NCBI RefSeq assembly: GCF_022844445.1
Contig: NZ_JALHLS010000003.1
Span: forward strand, 1-64,000
Origin: Hyphomonas sp.
GTDB lineage: Bacteria > Pseudomonadota > Alphaproteobacteria > Caulobacterales > Hyphomonadaceae
Reading direction: 5' to 3'
DNA: 64,000 bases
Program-made: the position numbers and the translations under genes
The notes under the pieces: generated by a model
Databases searched by the model: none
What the model was told of the DNA's origin: nothing
The model's input: only the letters and a program-made list of their open reading frames with translations
Shown here: one piece after another, positions 25,715-34,700 of the stretch
Numbering within the stretch: the first letter of the stretch is position 1
How the letters are laid out: the number at the start of each line of letters is the position of its first letter

Positions 25715-26361
25715 CGTGTTGAGACCGGGAGCAGGCGGGCGACATGCGCCCAGGCGGTGTCGGCAACTTCGGGGGCAGTGCGGCTCGCGTCGACCAGCCT
25801 GCACCGCAACGGTTCGCTCTGAGCAATCGAGGCGAAGGCCCGGCGAACGGATTCGTGGAAGGCGCTGTCGCGTTTCTCAAACACGTCCGCGGCTCCCGCG
25901 CGAGCAGCGCGCCGTTCCGTGGCGAGGCTGACCGGAGCATCCAGGATCAGCGTGAGATCGGGTTTCGTGTCGCCAACGACATGGTCCTCGAGGTTGCGCA
26001 CCACGTTCGCCGGCACCTGTCCCGAGAGGCCCTGATAGACGCGCGTAGAGTCCGCGAAGCGGTCACAGATGACCCATTTGCCGCCGGCAAGCGCCGGGCG
26101 GATCAGCAGTTCGAGATGCTCGCTGCGGGCAGCATTCATCAGCAACGCTTCGGCGAGCGGCGAAAAGGCTTGCCCGCCGGGCGGCGTCAGCACGAGGTTG
26201 CGCACCGCTTCGGCGCGGGGTGTTCCCCCAGGCTCGCGGGTGAGGACAACGTCGACCCCCTGCTCTACCAGCCGGTCGCGCAGGGCGGTCTGCAAGGTAG
26301 ACTTCCCTGTGCCCTCACCGCCTTCCAGCGTGATGAACCGGCCTCGGGCAGGACTATCCAT
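25711..26361 (-). CDS. tmk: Thymidylate kinase
   Basis: A 216-residue dTMP kinase, which phosphorylates dTMP to dTDP. The P-loop is LEGGEGTGKST at about residues 12-22, the substrate-binding DR motif occurs as TREPGGTP, and ICDRFADSTRVYQG is the typical DRY-like segment. The length is standard. The start overlaps the dacC stop by 8 bases, and its stop overlaps the holB start by 4, so these genes are translated from one message. Confidence 0.93.
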   Translation of the reverse strand: MDSPARGRFITLEGGEGTGKSTLQTALRDRLVEQGVDVVLTREPGGTPRAEAVRNLVLTPPGGQAFSPLAEALLMNAARSEHLELLIRPALAGGKWVICDRFADSTRVYQGLSGQVPANVVRNLEDHVVGDTKPDLTLILDAPVSLATERRAARAGAADVFEKRDSAFHESVRRAFASIAQSEPLRCRLVDASRTAPEVADTAWAHVARLLPVSTR

Positions 26362-27547
26362 TCCCGCCCTTCAGTTCTTTTTCCGCGTCAGGCGCCTTGT
26401 CTTCCTGTTTCATCAGTGTGCTGATGCCTTCTATGGCCTGGCCGATGAAGCCGAGTTTCTTGACATCCGCTTCGGCAATCACAGCTGCAGAGACGGGTTC
26501 CTGACCTTCAAGCGTGACGACGAACTTGCCGACGACATCGCCTTTCTTGACCGGCGCCTTGATGGTCTTGTCGAGCACGAGTTCGGCCTTGGCCTTTGTG
26601 AACATCGCTTTGTGGCCAACAACTTTTACCGGTTCCGCCAGCGAGACCGCGACGGAGCGTTGCTCGCCCAGCCAAACTGGCACATCCGGCAGAGTGACCG
26701 TTTCCGGTCCGATAGACTTGAGCTCAAAACTCTGGATTGCGACCCGCATCAAGCGTTCGGCCTCCTGCGCGCGCGCCGCCATGGTCGGCAGGCCATTGAT
26801 GACGATCGTACGGCGCACGCCGTCGCGAACGGCAGAAGCGGTCAGTCCGTAACCGGAAGATTCAAGGTGGCCCGTCTTCAGGCCGTCTGCACCCGCTACT
26901 TCCAGCAACGGGTTGCGGTTTGCCTGCGTGTATTCACGCCAAGTGTAGGACGGCAGCGAATACCAGGGATAGTATTGCGGATACTTGTCGATCGTCATCT
27001 TGGCGATCTTCGCGAGGTCAATCGCGGATACGACATGGCCCTCGCCTTCAAGACCCGTCGCGTTCACGAAGTTCACGGAGTTCAGGCCGAGTTCGTGGGC
27101 TATCTGGGTCATGCGAGCGGAAAAGGCCGCCTCTGAACCTGAAATGCCTTCGGCGAGAACGATACAGGCATCGTTGCCTGACATCGTGATCACGCCATGC
27201 AGCAGCTCTTCGACCGTAGGCGTGTCCTTGGGCACAAGGCCCATGGTGGACGTACCAGACGGAAAACCACCCCGGCGCCAGGCATCTTCACTGACGGTGA
27301 ACTTGTCGGTCAGCGAGATTTCGCCCCGCTCGATGAGCTCGAAAACGACGAGCGCCGTCATCATCTTCGTCATCGATGCCGGCGTCATCGGTTCGTCGCC
27401 GCGCTTCGAATACAGGATCTGGCCAGTCTCATGGTCCATGATCACGGCATATTCCGCCGGTGTATCGATCAATTGGGCCGCGGCGGGCAAACCCGCGCTG
27501 ACCCCGAAAACGGCAATTGCTGAAATGATCCCGCGCCAGATTTTCAC
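26354..27547 (-). CDS. dacC: D-alanyl-D-alanine carboxypeptidase (penicillin-binding protein 5/6 type)
   Basis: A 397-residue S11-family DD-carboxypeptidase that trims the terminal D-Ala of peptidoglycan pentapeptides in the periplasm. An N-terminal signal peptide ends in PAAAQ near residue 25. Catalytic motifs are SMTK (Ser58, Lys61), SGN (123-125) and KTG (224-226). A C-terminal beta-rich domain and an amphipathic tail follow, as in PBP5/6. The start codon is GTG 27547 with GGGAGA upstream. It heads the operon with tmk, holB, tatD and the MBL gene, and is separated from the upstream rlpA-like gene by a strong hairpin at 27588-27621. The symbol could equally be dacA or dacF. Confidence 0.9.
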   Translation of the reverse strand: MKIWRGIISAIAVFGVSAGLPAAAQLIDTPAEYAVIMDHETGQILYSKRGDEPMTPASMTKMMTALVVFELIERGEISLTDKFTVSEDAWRRGGFPSGTSTMGLVPKDTPTVEELLHGVITMSGNDACIVLAEGISGSEAAFSARMTQIAHELGLNSVNFVNATGLEGEGHVVSAIDLAKIAKMTIDKYPQYYPWYSLPSYTWREYTQANRNPLLEVAGADGLKTGHLESSGYGLTASAVRDGVRRTIVINGLPTMAARAQEAERLMRVAIQSFELKSIGPETVTLPDVPVWLGEQRSVAVSLAEPVKVVGHKAMFTKAKAELVLDKTIKAPVKKGDVVGKFVVTLEGQEPVSAAVIAEADVKKLGFIGQAIEGISTLMKQEDKAPDAEKELKGGNG

Positions 27548-27587
27548 GTGAGAGTCTCCCTATTCCAAAACGGCCGCGTGCACATTC

Positions 27588-27621
27588 GGCCCCTCTTCCC
27601 GGATAAACGGGAAAAGGGGCC
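27588..27621 (-). terminator. Strong hairpin after the rlpA-like gene
   Basis: A 13-bp stem (27588-27600 with 27609-27621, GGCCCC at its base, one G-U pair) closes an 8-base loop, between the rlpA-like stop and the dacC start. There is no T tract on the - strand, so it may be a rho-assisted terminator, a transcript stabiliser or an attenuator rather than a classical intrinsic terminator. Confidence 0.45.
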
Positions 27622-27659
27622 GGTTTGTGGTCAGCGTCAATGGGCGGACTGCGGGCATT

Positions 27660-28901
27660 CTACTCCGCAGTGACGACCCGTCCGTCGCCCTTGCCTTCTG
27701 CATTCAGGCGGTCACGGAGCTGTTGAGCGGATTCGCGGCTGTCCAGCGGACCGACGCGAACCCGGAAGAAATCGGTACCGTTCACCCGGGCCGGTACGAT
27801 TTCCACAGGCAGGTCCGACTGGAGGCCGCGGTAGAGCGTTTCGGCGTTCCCGATGTCGGAAAACGAGGCGAGCTGGACGTAGTGCGAGCCGGAGGCCGAA
27901 GAGCTGACTTTGCGTGCTTCCGGCTTAACGTCGGCGGCGACGCCCCATTCAGCCGGCGGCTCGGGCCACTTCACTTCGGTGCGTTTGGGCCGGACCGGAG
28001 CCGACCAGGTCGTGCCGCCAGCGAGTTCGTCGCCGCCTAGCAGCTCATCAGTCGGGCCGGCTTTAACCGGTTGCGGCGCCTGGTAGGACGCAGCGATGAT
28101 CTTCGGGACACTGTCTTCACGCGGCGTGATCACGGCCGCAGCAGTCTTGCCATCGGCGAGACGCAGGGTCAGTTCGGCCTTCCCTGCCCATTCGAAGCCG
28201 AGGACGCGCGCAACTTCCCGCGACACCTGGAGCGATGCGCCTTCCTCGAACGGGCCGCGGTCATTGACGCGCACGAAAACTTCCTTGCCGGTCGCCGGAT
28301 TGGACACCAGCACAACGCTCGGGAGCGGCAGCGACGGATGGGCCGCTGTCAGGGCTGATTGGTCGAAGATCTCGCCATTGGCGGTCGGCAGTCCGGCGAA
28401 CTCGTCGCCATATATGATTGCAACGCCAGTCTCGAAGACGTTACCCGCTGGAGCAGCCGCAACCGGCGCGGGTTTGAAGGTCTCGACCAGCGGCTGAAGC
28501 GGAACCGCCTCTACCAGCGGCGCCCTGCCCGCTGTGCCCAGAGCGGCAGCGGTTGTGCGGGCGTCGAAGCTCCGGATCGATGGCGAAAACTGGGGTGCTT
28601 CCGTGTAGGACGTCTCTACGACCGGCGAGGCTATCGGCGGTACCGATACCGAAGCCATCTCAATGCGTCCGGCGGCCTCAAGCGATCCCGGATAGCGGAA
28701 TTCGATCCGCTGGGTCGCCTTGTCGACGTTCCCTGCCGGCGTTGTGGCGCGGCTCACCTGTTTCTGCGGCGCGCTCGTTTCGTATACGTACTTGATCGGC
28801 GCCTTTGGACCGGCAGAGGCCGGCAGCGCAACGGCCGCCAGAACGACGACGGACGCAACAACGGTCAGTTGGCTCTTGGGCCAGGTACGCGCAAACGGCA
28901 T
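27660..28901 (-). CDS. rlpA: RlpA-like septal lytic transglycosylase with SPOR domain
   Basis: A 413-residue exported protein. A signal peptide is followed by a long low-complexity region. A double-psi beta-barrel core (RlpA, about residues 155-255) contains GEIFDQSALTAAHPSLPLPS and VFVRVNDRGPF. A C-terminal SPOR domain (about 335-413) starts SGSHYVQLASFSD and binds denuded glycan at the division site. RlpA proteins cleave or bind naked glycan strands during septation. It sits upstream of dacC on the same strand, consistent with a cell-wall gene pair. The start is ATG 28901 with GAGGAG upstream. Confidence 0.85.
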   Translation of the reverse strand: MPFARTWPKSQLTVVASVVVLAAVALPASAGPKAPIKYVYETSAPQKQVSRATTPAGNVDKATQRIEFRYPGSLEAAGRIEMASVSVPPIASPVVETSYTEAPQFSPSIRSFDARTTAAALGTAGRAPLVEAVPLQPLVETFKPAPVAAAPAGNVFETGVAIIYGDEFAGLPTANGEIFDQSALTAAHPSLPLPSVVLVSNPATGKEVFVRVNDRGPFEEGASLQVSREVARVLGFEWAGKAELTLRLADGKTAAAVITPREDSVPKIIAASYQAPQPVKAGPTDELLGGDELAGGTTWSAPVRPKRTEVKWPEPPAEWGVAADVKPEARKVSSSASGSHYVQLASFSDIGNAETLYRGLQSDLPVEIVPARVNGTDFFRVRVGPLDSRESAQQLRDRLNAEGKGDGRVVTAE

Positions 28902-29118
28902 GGGCCGCTAATCTCCTCTTTCTGAGAACCCGCACCCGCCTGTAAGGGCGTATCCGGTGGCCTTCTGGCCGGTTCAGCAATCGGTTTACCATGCAGATGT
29001 GGCCACCCGGTCAAACCGAACAAAAAGTCCGGCACGCAGCGTTAAGACCTGATTCATCTTCGCGTGACCCGGGGGGACTTGCCTTCCGGCCTGCCTTCCC
29101 ACAAACAGCGGTCGCCGC

Positions 29119-29208
<90 letters not shown>

Positions 29209-29781
29209 TCAGATCCAGCCTGCCGTCTGCCCGAGCACCCACAGGCCGATCACCAGGAACAGCCCCGCCGCCACATACCGCACCACCTTGAGCGGTACGT
29301 ACTTCAGCAGTCCGTTGCCGAGAAAGACTGCCGGAACGTTGGCCAGCAGCATCCCGAGAGTTGTGCCGGCGGTGACAGCAATTACGTCATGAAAGCGGGC
29401 GCCGAGTGCGATCGTGGCGATCTGGGTCTTGTCGCCCATTTCCACGAGGAAGAACGCAATCGTGGTTGCGACGAAGGCGCCGAACCGGGCCGGCTTCGGT
29501 TCCGGATCATCGTCGAGCTTGTCCGGGATCAAGGTCCAGGCAGCCATCACGATAAAAGAGGCCGCGATCAGGAAACGGAACCACTGACCATCGAGGATTG
29601 AGGCGACCTGCGAGCCGACAAGAGCCGCCAGGAAGTGGTTGGCGAGGGTTGCGACAAATATGCCGGCAATGATCGGCAGCGGCTTCTTGAATCGCGTGGC
29701 GAGAACAATCGCCAGAAGTTGCGTCTTGTCGCCGATCTCGGCGAGCGCGACGACGGCCGTCGAAGTGAACAGGGCTTCCAT
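29209..29781 (-). CDS. TMEM165/GDT1 family manganese exporter
   Basis: A 190-residue membrane protein of the UPF0016/GDT1 family with about six transmembrane helices and the two duplicated hallmark motifs ALAEIGDKTQL and LVEMGDKTQI. Bacterial members (for example MneA) export Mn2+, and the yybP-ykoY riboswitch immediately upstream fits that function. The frame is open for 75 more codons upstream, but that stretch is the riboswitch leader, so ATG 29781 with GGAGA upstream is the start. The stop codon abuts the CCA end of the convergent tRNA-Ser. Confidence 0.88.
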   Translation of the reverse strand: MEALFTSTAVVALAEIGDKTQLLAIVLATRFKKPLPIIAGIFVATLANHFLAALVGSQVASILDGQWFRFLIAASFIVMAAWTLIPDKLDDDPEPKPARFGAFVATTIAFFLVEMGDKTQIATIALGARFHDVIAVTAGTTLGMLLANVPAVFLGNGLLKYVPLKVVRYVAAGLFLVIGLWVLGQTAGWI

Positions 29782-29794
29782 GGTGCAGTCTCCG

Positions 29795-29843
29795 GGTCGG
29801 GCGGCGTTCAGGAACCAACAGACATCAGTCCCGCCGCCCAACC
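29795..29843 (-). promoter_or_regulatory. Expression-platform hairpin before the Mn exporter start
   Basis: GGTTGGGCGGCG and CGCCGCCCGACC form a near-perfect 12-bp stem between the riboswitch aptamer and the exporter's ribosome-binding site. No T tract follows, so control is more likely at translation or by rho than by intrinsic termination. Confidence 0.5.
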
Positions 29844-29859
29844 CTGAGCGAAGAGAAGA

Positions 29860-29972
29860 TGCCAGTGGTCTCGCCCAAACGGTCTCCCGTTTCCATCGCA
29901 CCACGGCCTCTCGACCGAGCATGTTGACGCAATGGCTCGCCCTTTCGGACGACTGGCTACTCCCCAGTGACA
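29860..29972 (-). promoter_or_regulatory. yybP-ykoY manganese riboswitch
   Basis: On the - strand the leader contains the characteristic blocks of this class: GGGGAGUAGCC near the 5' end, CGUCAACAUGCUCGG in the middle and GCGAGACC at the 3' side. P1 is closed by UGUCA (29972-29968) pairing with UGGCA (29864-29860). The aptamer binds Mn2+ and typically switches on exporters such as mntP, alx and GDT1-family genes, which matches the gene it precedes. The identification rests on remembered consensus elements; a covariance search would confirm it. Confidence 0.8.
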
Positions 29973-30105
29973 GGTCCGCTCTAGGTCGGCCCGCGCGCCG
30001 TGGCAAGAGCGCATTCAGTCCAACGCCGGACCGAGCAGCTGAATAGCCGCCAAGTATGGTTTCGGCTCAACGCGAAGATGTTAACCACGCGATTACGATT
30101 TCAAG

Positions 30106-30134
30106 TTGTGAACGTTTGCGTCGCTGTCTATTGA
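30106..30134 (+). promoter_or_regulatory. Possible promoter of the pfa operon
   Basis: TTGTGA (30106-30111) and TATTGA (30129-30134) are spaced 17 bp, about 60 bases before the pfaD ATG, in a stretch more AT-rich than its surroundings. Both boxes match the sigma-70 consensus only partly, so this is tentative. Confidence 0.3.
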
Positions 30135-30195
30135 AACAAGCGGAATCAAGTAATTTCCGTTGAGCGGCTTTCTTTTGCGCTTTTAATGAACGCAG

Positions 30196-31779
30196 ATGAA
30201 CGGCTTTCAGAACGGGCCGAGCCAGAAGGGCAAACATCGCGTGCGGGATCTCTTGAAAAGAGCCGTCGAGTCTCCGCGTGCAGCAGCCTGGCTCACGTTT
30301 GATGATCGTGGCGCCCCGTCCGTCGCCGCCATTGGCGATGGGGCGCCCGCTGGTAGCGCCTGGGCGAAACTTCCGCCGATCTATCCCGAATGGCTGGGCG
30401 ACCGCACCTTTCTCGCCGAGCATCCTGCACGCTTCAGTTATGTCGTCGGCGAAATGGCCCGCGGCATAGCTACGCCTCGCATGGTTGTCGAAGCCGTAAA
30501 GGCCGGATGCCTAGGCTTCTATGGCAGCGCCGGCCTGCCACTGAAGGAAATCGAAGCGGGGATCAACGAAATCCGCGCAGGCGTCGGCGCCGGCGACGCC
30601 GCCTGGGGCGCGAACCTCATCCATTCCCCGCAGGAGCCCGGCCAGGAAGCCGCCATCGTGGATCTCTTCCTCAAGGAAGGCGTGCACCGTGTCTCTGCCT
30701 CCGCCTTCATGCGCTTGACGGCTGATGTGGTGCGCTTCACTGCGCTCGGTCTCGAGCGCGCAGCCGACGGCACCATCCGTCGCCGCAACCATGTATTCGC
30801 AAAGGTATCACGCGCCGAAGTCGCCGAGCCATTCATGGCGCCTGCGCCGCACAAGATGTTGCGCGAACTCGTCAGCGCCGGAAAGATCACCGAGGCGCAG
30901 GCCGACCTCGCCGCGGCCGTGCCGGTCGCGGCCGACATCACTGCCGAATCCGACTCGGGCGGCCATACGGACAATCGCCCTGCTGCCGTCCTGTTCAGCT
31001 CACTCAGTGCGGCCCGGGCGCGGATTGCGGCGAAGCACGGTTATGACGAAAGCGCCATTCGTATCGGGCTCGCCGGCGGCATCGCGACGCCGGGCGCCGT
31101 CGCTGCAGCTTATCAGATGGGCGCCGCCTATGTCCTGACCGGATCCATCAATCAGAGCGCCGTGGAGTCAGGCCTTTCCGAAGCCGGACGAAAGCTGCTG
31201 GCCAAGGCTGGACCTGCAGATGTCGCCATGGCGCCAGCTGCCGACATGTTCGAACAGGGCGTCGAAGTTCAGGTCCTCAAACGGGGAACATTGTTTGCGA
31301 TGCGGGGCCGGAAGCTGCATGGTTTCTATCGGAGCGGCGCGAGCTATGACTCGCTGGCCGCAGCAGACAAAAAATGGATTGACGACGTGCTGGGTGAAAC
31401 GTTCGATGCAGCCTGGGCCGAAACCAGCGCCTATATCCGGCGCGTGAATCCGGCGGAAGCTGCACGCGCCGAAACCGATGGCAACAAGCGTCTGGCGCTG
31501 GTCGCGCGGCGATACCTGTTCCAGGGCGCCCAATGGGCCCGAGAAGGCACGCCGGGCCGGACCGCAGACTACCAGATCTGGTGTGGCCCTGCGATGGGCG
31601 CGTTCAACGAATGGGTCGCCGGAACGACGCTCGAGCCGGTCGAAGCCCGCACTGTTCGACAGATTGCGCTGAACCTTCTGGAGGGTGCAGTGCGCGTCAC
31701 CCGCGCAGGCCAACTGCGCTCGGCGGGAATTGCCGTACCTCCGAACTACTTCTCCTATACACCACGCCTGTTCGAGTAA
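30196..31779 (+). CDS. pfaD: PfaD-type enoyl reductase of a PUFA synthase
   Basis: A 527-residue FMN-dependent enoyl reductase of the PfaD/2-nitropropane-dioxygenase family. Diagnostic stretches are GFYGSAGLPLKEIEAGI, GGHTDNRPAAVLF, and GLAGGIATPGAVAAAYQ then YVLTGSINQ near residues 293-320, which bind the FMN phosphate. The C-terminal ~120 residues, with WCGPAMGAFNEWV, are the PfaD-specific helical cap. It reduces the enoyl intermediate on the synthase ACPs. In the marine gammaproteobacterial cluster pfaD comes last; here it comes first, as in the myxobacterial pfa1-pfa2-pfa3 order. The pfaA gene starts 5 bases after its stop. ATG 30196 has no strong Shine-Dalgarno. Confidence 0.92.
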   Translation: MNGFQNGPSQKGKHRVRDLLKRAVESPRAAAWLTFDDRGAPSVAAIGDGAPAGSAWAKLPPIYPEWLGDRTFLAEHPARFSYVVGEMARGIATPRMVVEAVKAGCLGFYGSAGLPLKEIEAGINEIRAGVGAGDAAWGANLIHSPQEPGQEAAIVDLFLKEGVHRVSASAFMRLTADVVRFTALGLERAADGTIRRRNHVFAKVSRAEVAEPFMAPAPHKMLRELVSAGKITEAQADLAAAVPVAADITAESDSGGHTDNRPAAVLFSSLSAARARIAAKHGYDESAIRIGLAGGIATPGAVAAAYQMGAAYVLTGSINQSAVESGLSEAGRKLLAKAGPADVAMAPAADMFEQGVEVQVLKRGTLFAMRGRKLHGFYRSGASYDSLAAADKKWIDDVLGETFDAAWAETSAYIRRVNPAEAARAETDGNKRLALVARRYLFQGAQWAREGTPGRTADYQIWCGPAMGAFNEWVAGTTLEPVEARTVRQIALNLLEGAVRVTRAGQLRSAGIAVPPNYFSYTPRLFE

Positions 31780-31784
31780 GCTTG

Positions 31785-34700
31785 ATGACTGACCGCCGTC
31801 CTCCGAGTTCCAGACGCCCTGTCGAGCCGATCGCCGTCGTCGGCATGGGTGCCATCTTTCCCGGGCGCGGCGACACGACCGGCTTCTGGCGGGACATCTT
31901 CGAGGCGCGCGACCTGATCAGCGATACGCCCGAGACGCACTGGCTGATCGACGACTATTACGACGCCAATCCGCTGACCAAGGACAAGACATATGGCCGG
32001 CGCGGCGGCTTCCTCTCGCCGGTCGCATTCGATCCTTTGGCTTTCGGCATACCGCCGGCACAGCTGCAAACCACGGACTCAGCGCAGCTGCTGGCGCTCG
32101 TGGCCGCAAAGATGACACTTGATGATGCAGAGCGGGACAGCGGCGGCAAGATCGACCGTTCACGGACGAGCGTCATCCTCGGCGTGGCCTCGGCGACCGA
32201 ACTGACCGCGCACATGGCCGGCCGCCTTCAACGTCCTGCCTGGGTTAACGGGCTGCGCCAGTCTGGCCTTGCCGAGGCGGATGTTCAGGCCATCGCGACC
32301 CGCATCGAGAACCACTATGCCGAATGGAAGGAAAGCACCTTCCCGGGCCTGCTTGGCAACGTGGTGGCTGGCCGCATCGCCAACCGCCTCGATCTGGGCG
32401 GCAGCAACTATGTGACTGACGCCGCCTGCGCCTCGAGCCTCTCTGCCTTGCAGATCGCGCTGCACGAATTGCGCGCCGGCGATTCCGACATGGTGCTCAC
32501 CGGCGGCGTGGATGCCCTGAACGACATCCTGATGTTTATGTGCTTCTCAAAGACACCGGCCTTGTCGCCCACTGGCGATTGCCGTCCGTTCTCGAACAAT
32601 TCGGACGGGACGATGCTCGGCGAAGGGATCGGCATGCTCGCCCTGCGCCGCCTTGAGGATGCCGAGCGCGACGGCAACCAGATCCACGCCGTCATTCGCG
32701 GCATAGGTGGCGGGTCGGACGGCAAGGGTACCGCCATCTACACGCCCCTCCCGTCCGGACAGGCCCGCGCGCTGCGGCGCGCCTATGAGCAGGCGGGGTA
32801 CGGCCCGGAGACCGTTGATCTCGTCGAAGCACACGGGACCGGCACCAAGGCAGGTGACCGCGCAGAGATTGAAGGCCTGCATCTTGTCTTCAGCGAAGCG
32901 GACAAAGGAGAAGGTCCTTGGTGCGCGGTGGGATCGGTCAAATCGCAGATCGGCCACACGAAAGCGGCGGCGGGCGCTGCAAGCCTCCTCAAGGCTGTAG
33001 AGTCCCTGCGCCGCAAGGTGCTGCCCCCGACGATCAAGATCGAGGAACCCGCTGACGCCATTCGCGACAGCGCCTGTTTCTATGTAAACACCGAAGCCCG
33101 ACCCTGGATCACCGCTGACAACCGGCCGCGCCGCGCCTCGGTCAGCTCGTTCGGTTTTGGCGGATCAAACTTCCATGTCACGCTCGAGGAGTATACTGGG
33201 TCTGCCGCCGCCAAACCGGCGCGGGTACATCCTGCAGAGCTTTTCCTTTTCAGCGCAGACAGTACCGCTGACCTCGCGGGCGCCTTGCGTCGCCTTTCAG
33301 AAGCTCCGCCCCGGGAGGATGCCTTTGCTTCGCAGGCCGGCGGCACACACAGCCTGTTCAGGGCGAATGCTGCAGCCCGGGCGTCCATTGTCGCTTCAGG
33401 CCCAGAAGACCTTGCGACCAAAGCCGCAAAGCTCGCGGCTCTTGCCAGCTCAGGAACACTGGGCACCGCGCCGGTACCCCAAGGCTGCGCCGCATCTCTG
33501 AATGCGCCGGAACCGGGCAAGATTGCCTTCCTCTTTTCCGGTCAGGGCAGCCAGTATCCCGGCATGGGTTCAGATCTCGCCATAGCGTTCCCGGCAGCGC
33601 GCGCGCTGTGGGACTTTGCCGCGAGCCATCCGGTGACCGGCGCGCTGAAGCTGCACAAACTCGCCTTCCCGCCCGCAGCTTTCGATCAGGTTGAATTCGG
33701 CAACCAGCAACAGCGTCTGACGCTGATGCAGCATGCCCAACCCGCTATCGCTGCGGTGTCTCTGGCGCATCTTGCGCTGCTCGAAGCGTTGGGCGTCGAA
33801 GCCGACATGACGGGCGGGCACAGCTTCGGCGAGATCATGGCGCTGCACTATGCCGGCGCATTTGACCGCGAAGCCGCGCTGACCATTGCCGCCGCGCGCG
33901 GACGGGAGATGGCCAATGCGGCGCAAACGACGGAAGGCGCCATGCTCGCAGTGCAGTGCACCGCTGCCCGCATCGCGCCGCTCGTCAAGGAAATCGGTAA
34001 CGGACTCGTCATTGCGAATGACAACGGCCCCAGTCAGGTCGTCCTGTCCGGTCCGGTCAGCGTCATTCAGACGGCAGAGCAACGCTGCGGGGCCGAAGGC
34101 ATCAAGGCGCGCCGCCTGCCGGTCGCAACCGCCTTTCACTCGTCTATCGTCGAACCGGCCGTCGCGCCGTTCCGGTCCGCCCTCGAGGGCCTCCGCCTCA
34201 AGCGCCCCACGCTGCCAGTCTACGCCAATGCATCGGCCCAGCCCTACAAGGCCGCCGCGAAGGACCTCGGCGGCGCGCTCGCTGCCCAGATCGCCTCGCC
34301 TGTCCTGTTCCGGGAGCAAGTAGAGGCGATGTATGCGGCGGGTGCACGTCTCTTCATCGAGGTCGGCCCGGGCAATGTTGTCGCCGGTCTGGTTTCCGAC
34401 ACCCTCGGTGGGCGCGATTACACGGTCTTGTCGCTCGATAACAAGCGCACCAATGGAGTCGCGCAGTTCCTGTCGGGCGTCGGCGCGCTCGCAGTCGCAG
34501 GCCTCACTGTTGACCTCGCCGAGCTCTATGCAGATACGCCGCCTCCGGCGCCGAAGCCCGAGCCGTCACGGCACGCGGTCTTTCTGACCGGTGCAAACTA
34601 CGATCGTCCGTATCCCCCAAAAGATGGCGCCGCCGGTCGGGCGCCGCCGAATGCCGCCGCTCAATCCATCGCCGCTCCCGCGCCGCGCGGGCCCACACCG

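Noticed and set aside
30007-30195. Upstream ATG (30186) as pfaD start
   Set aside because: It is out of frame with the enoyl reductase; ATG 30196 opens the conserved frame.
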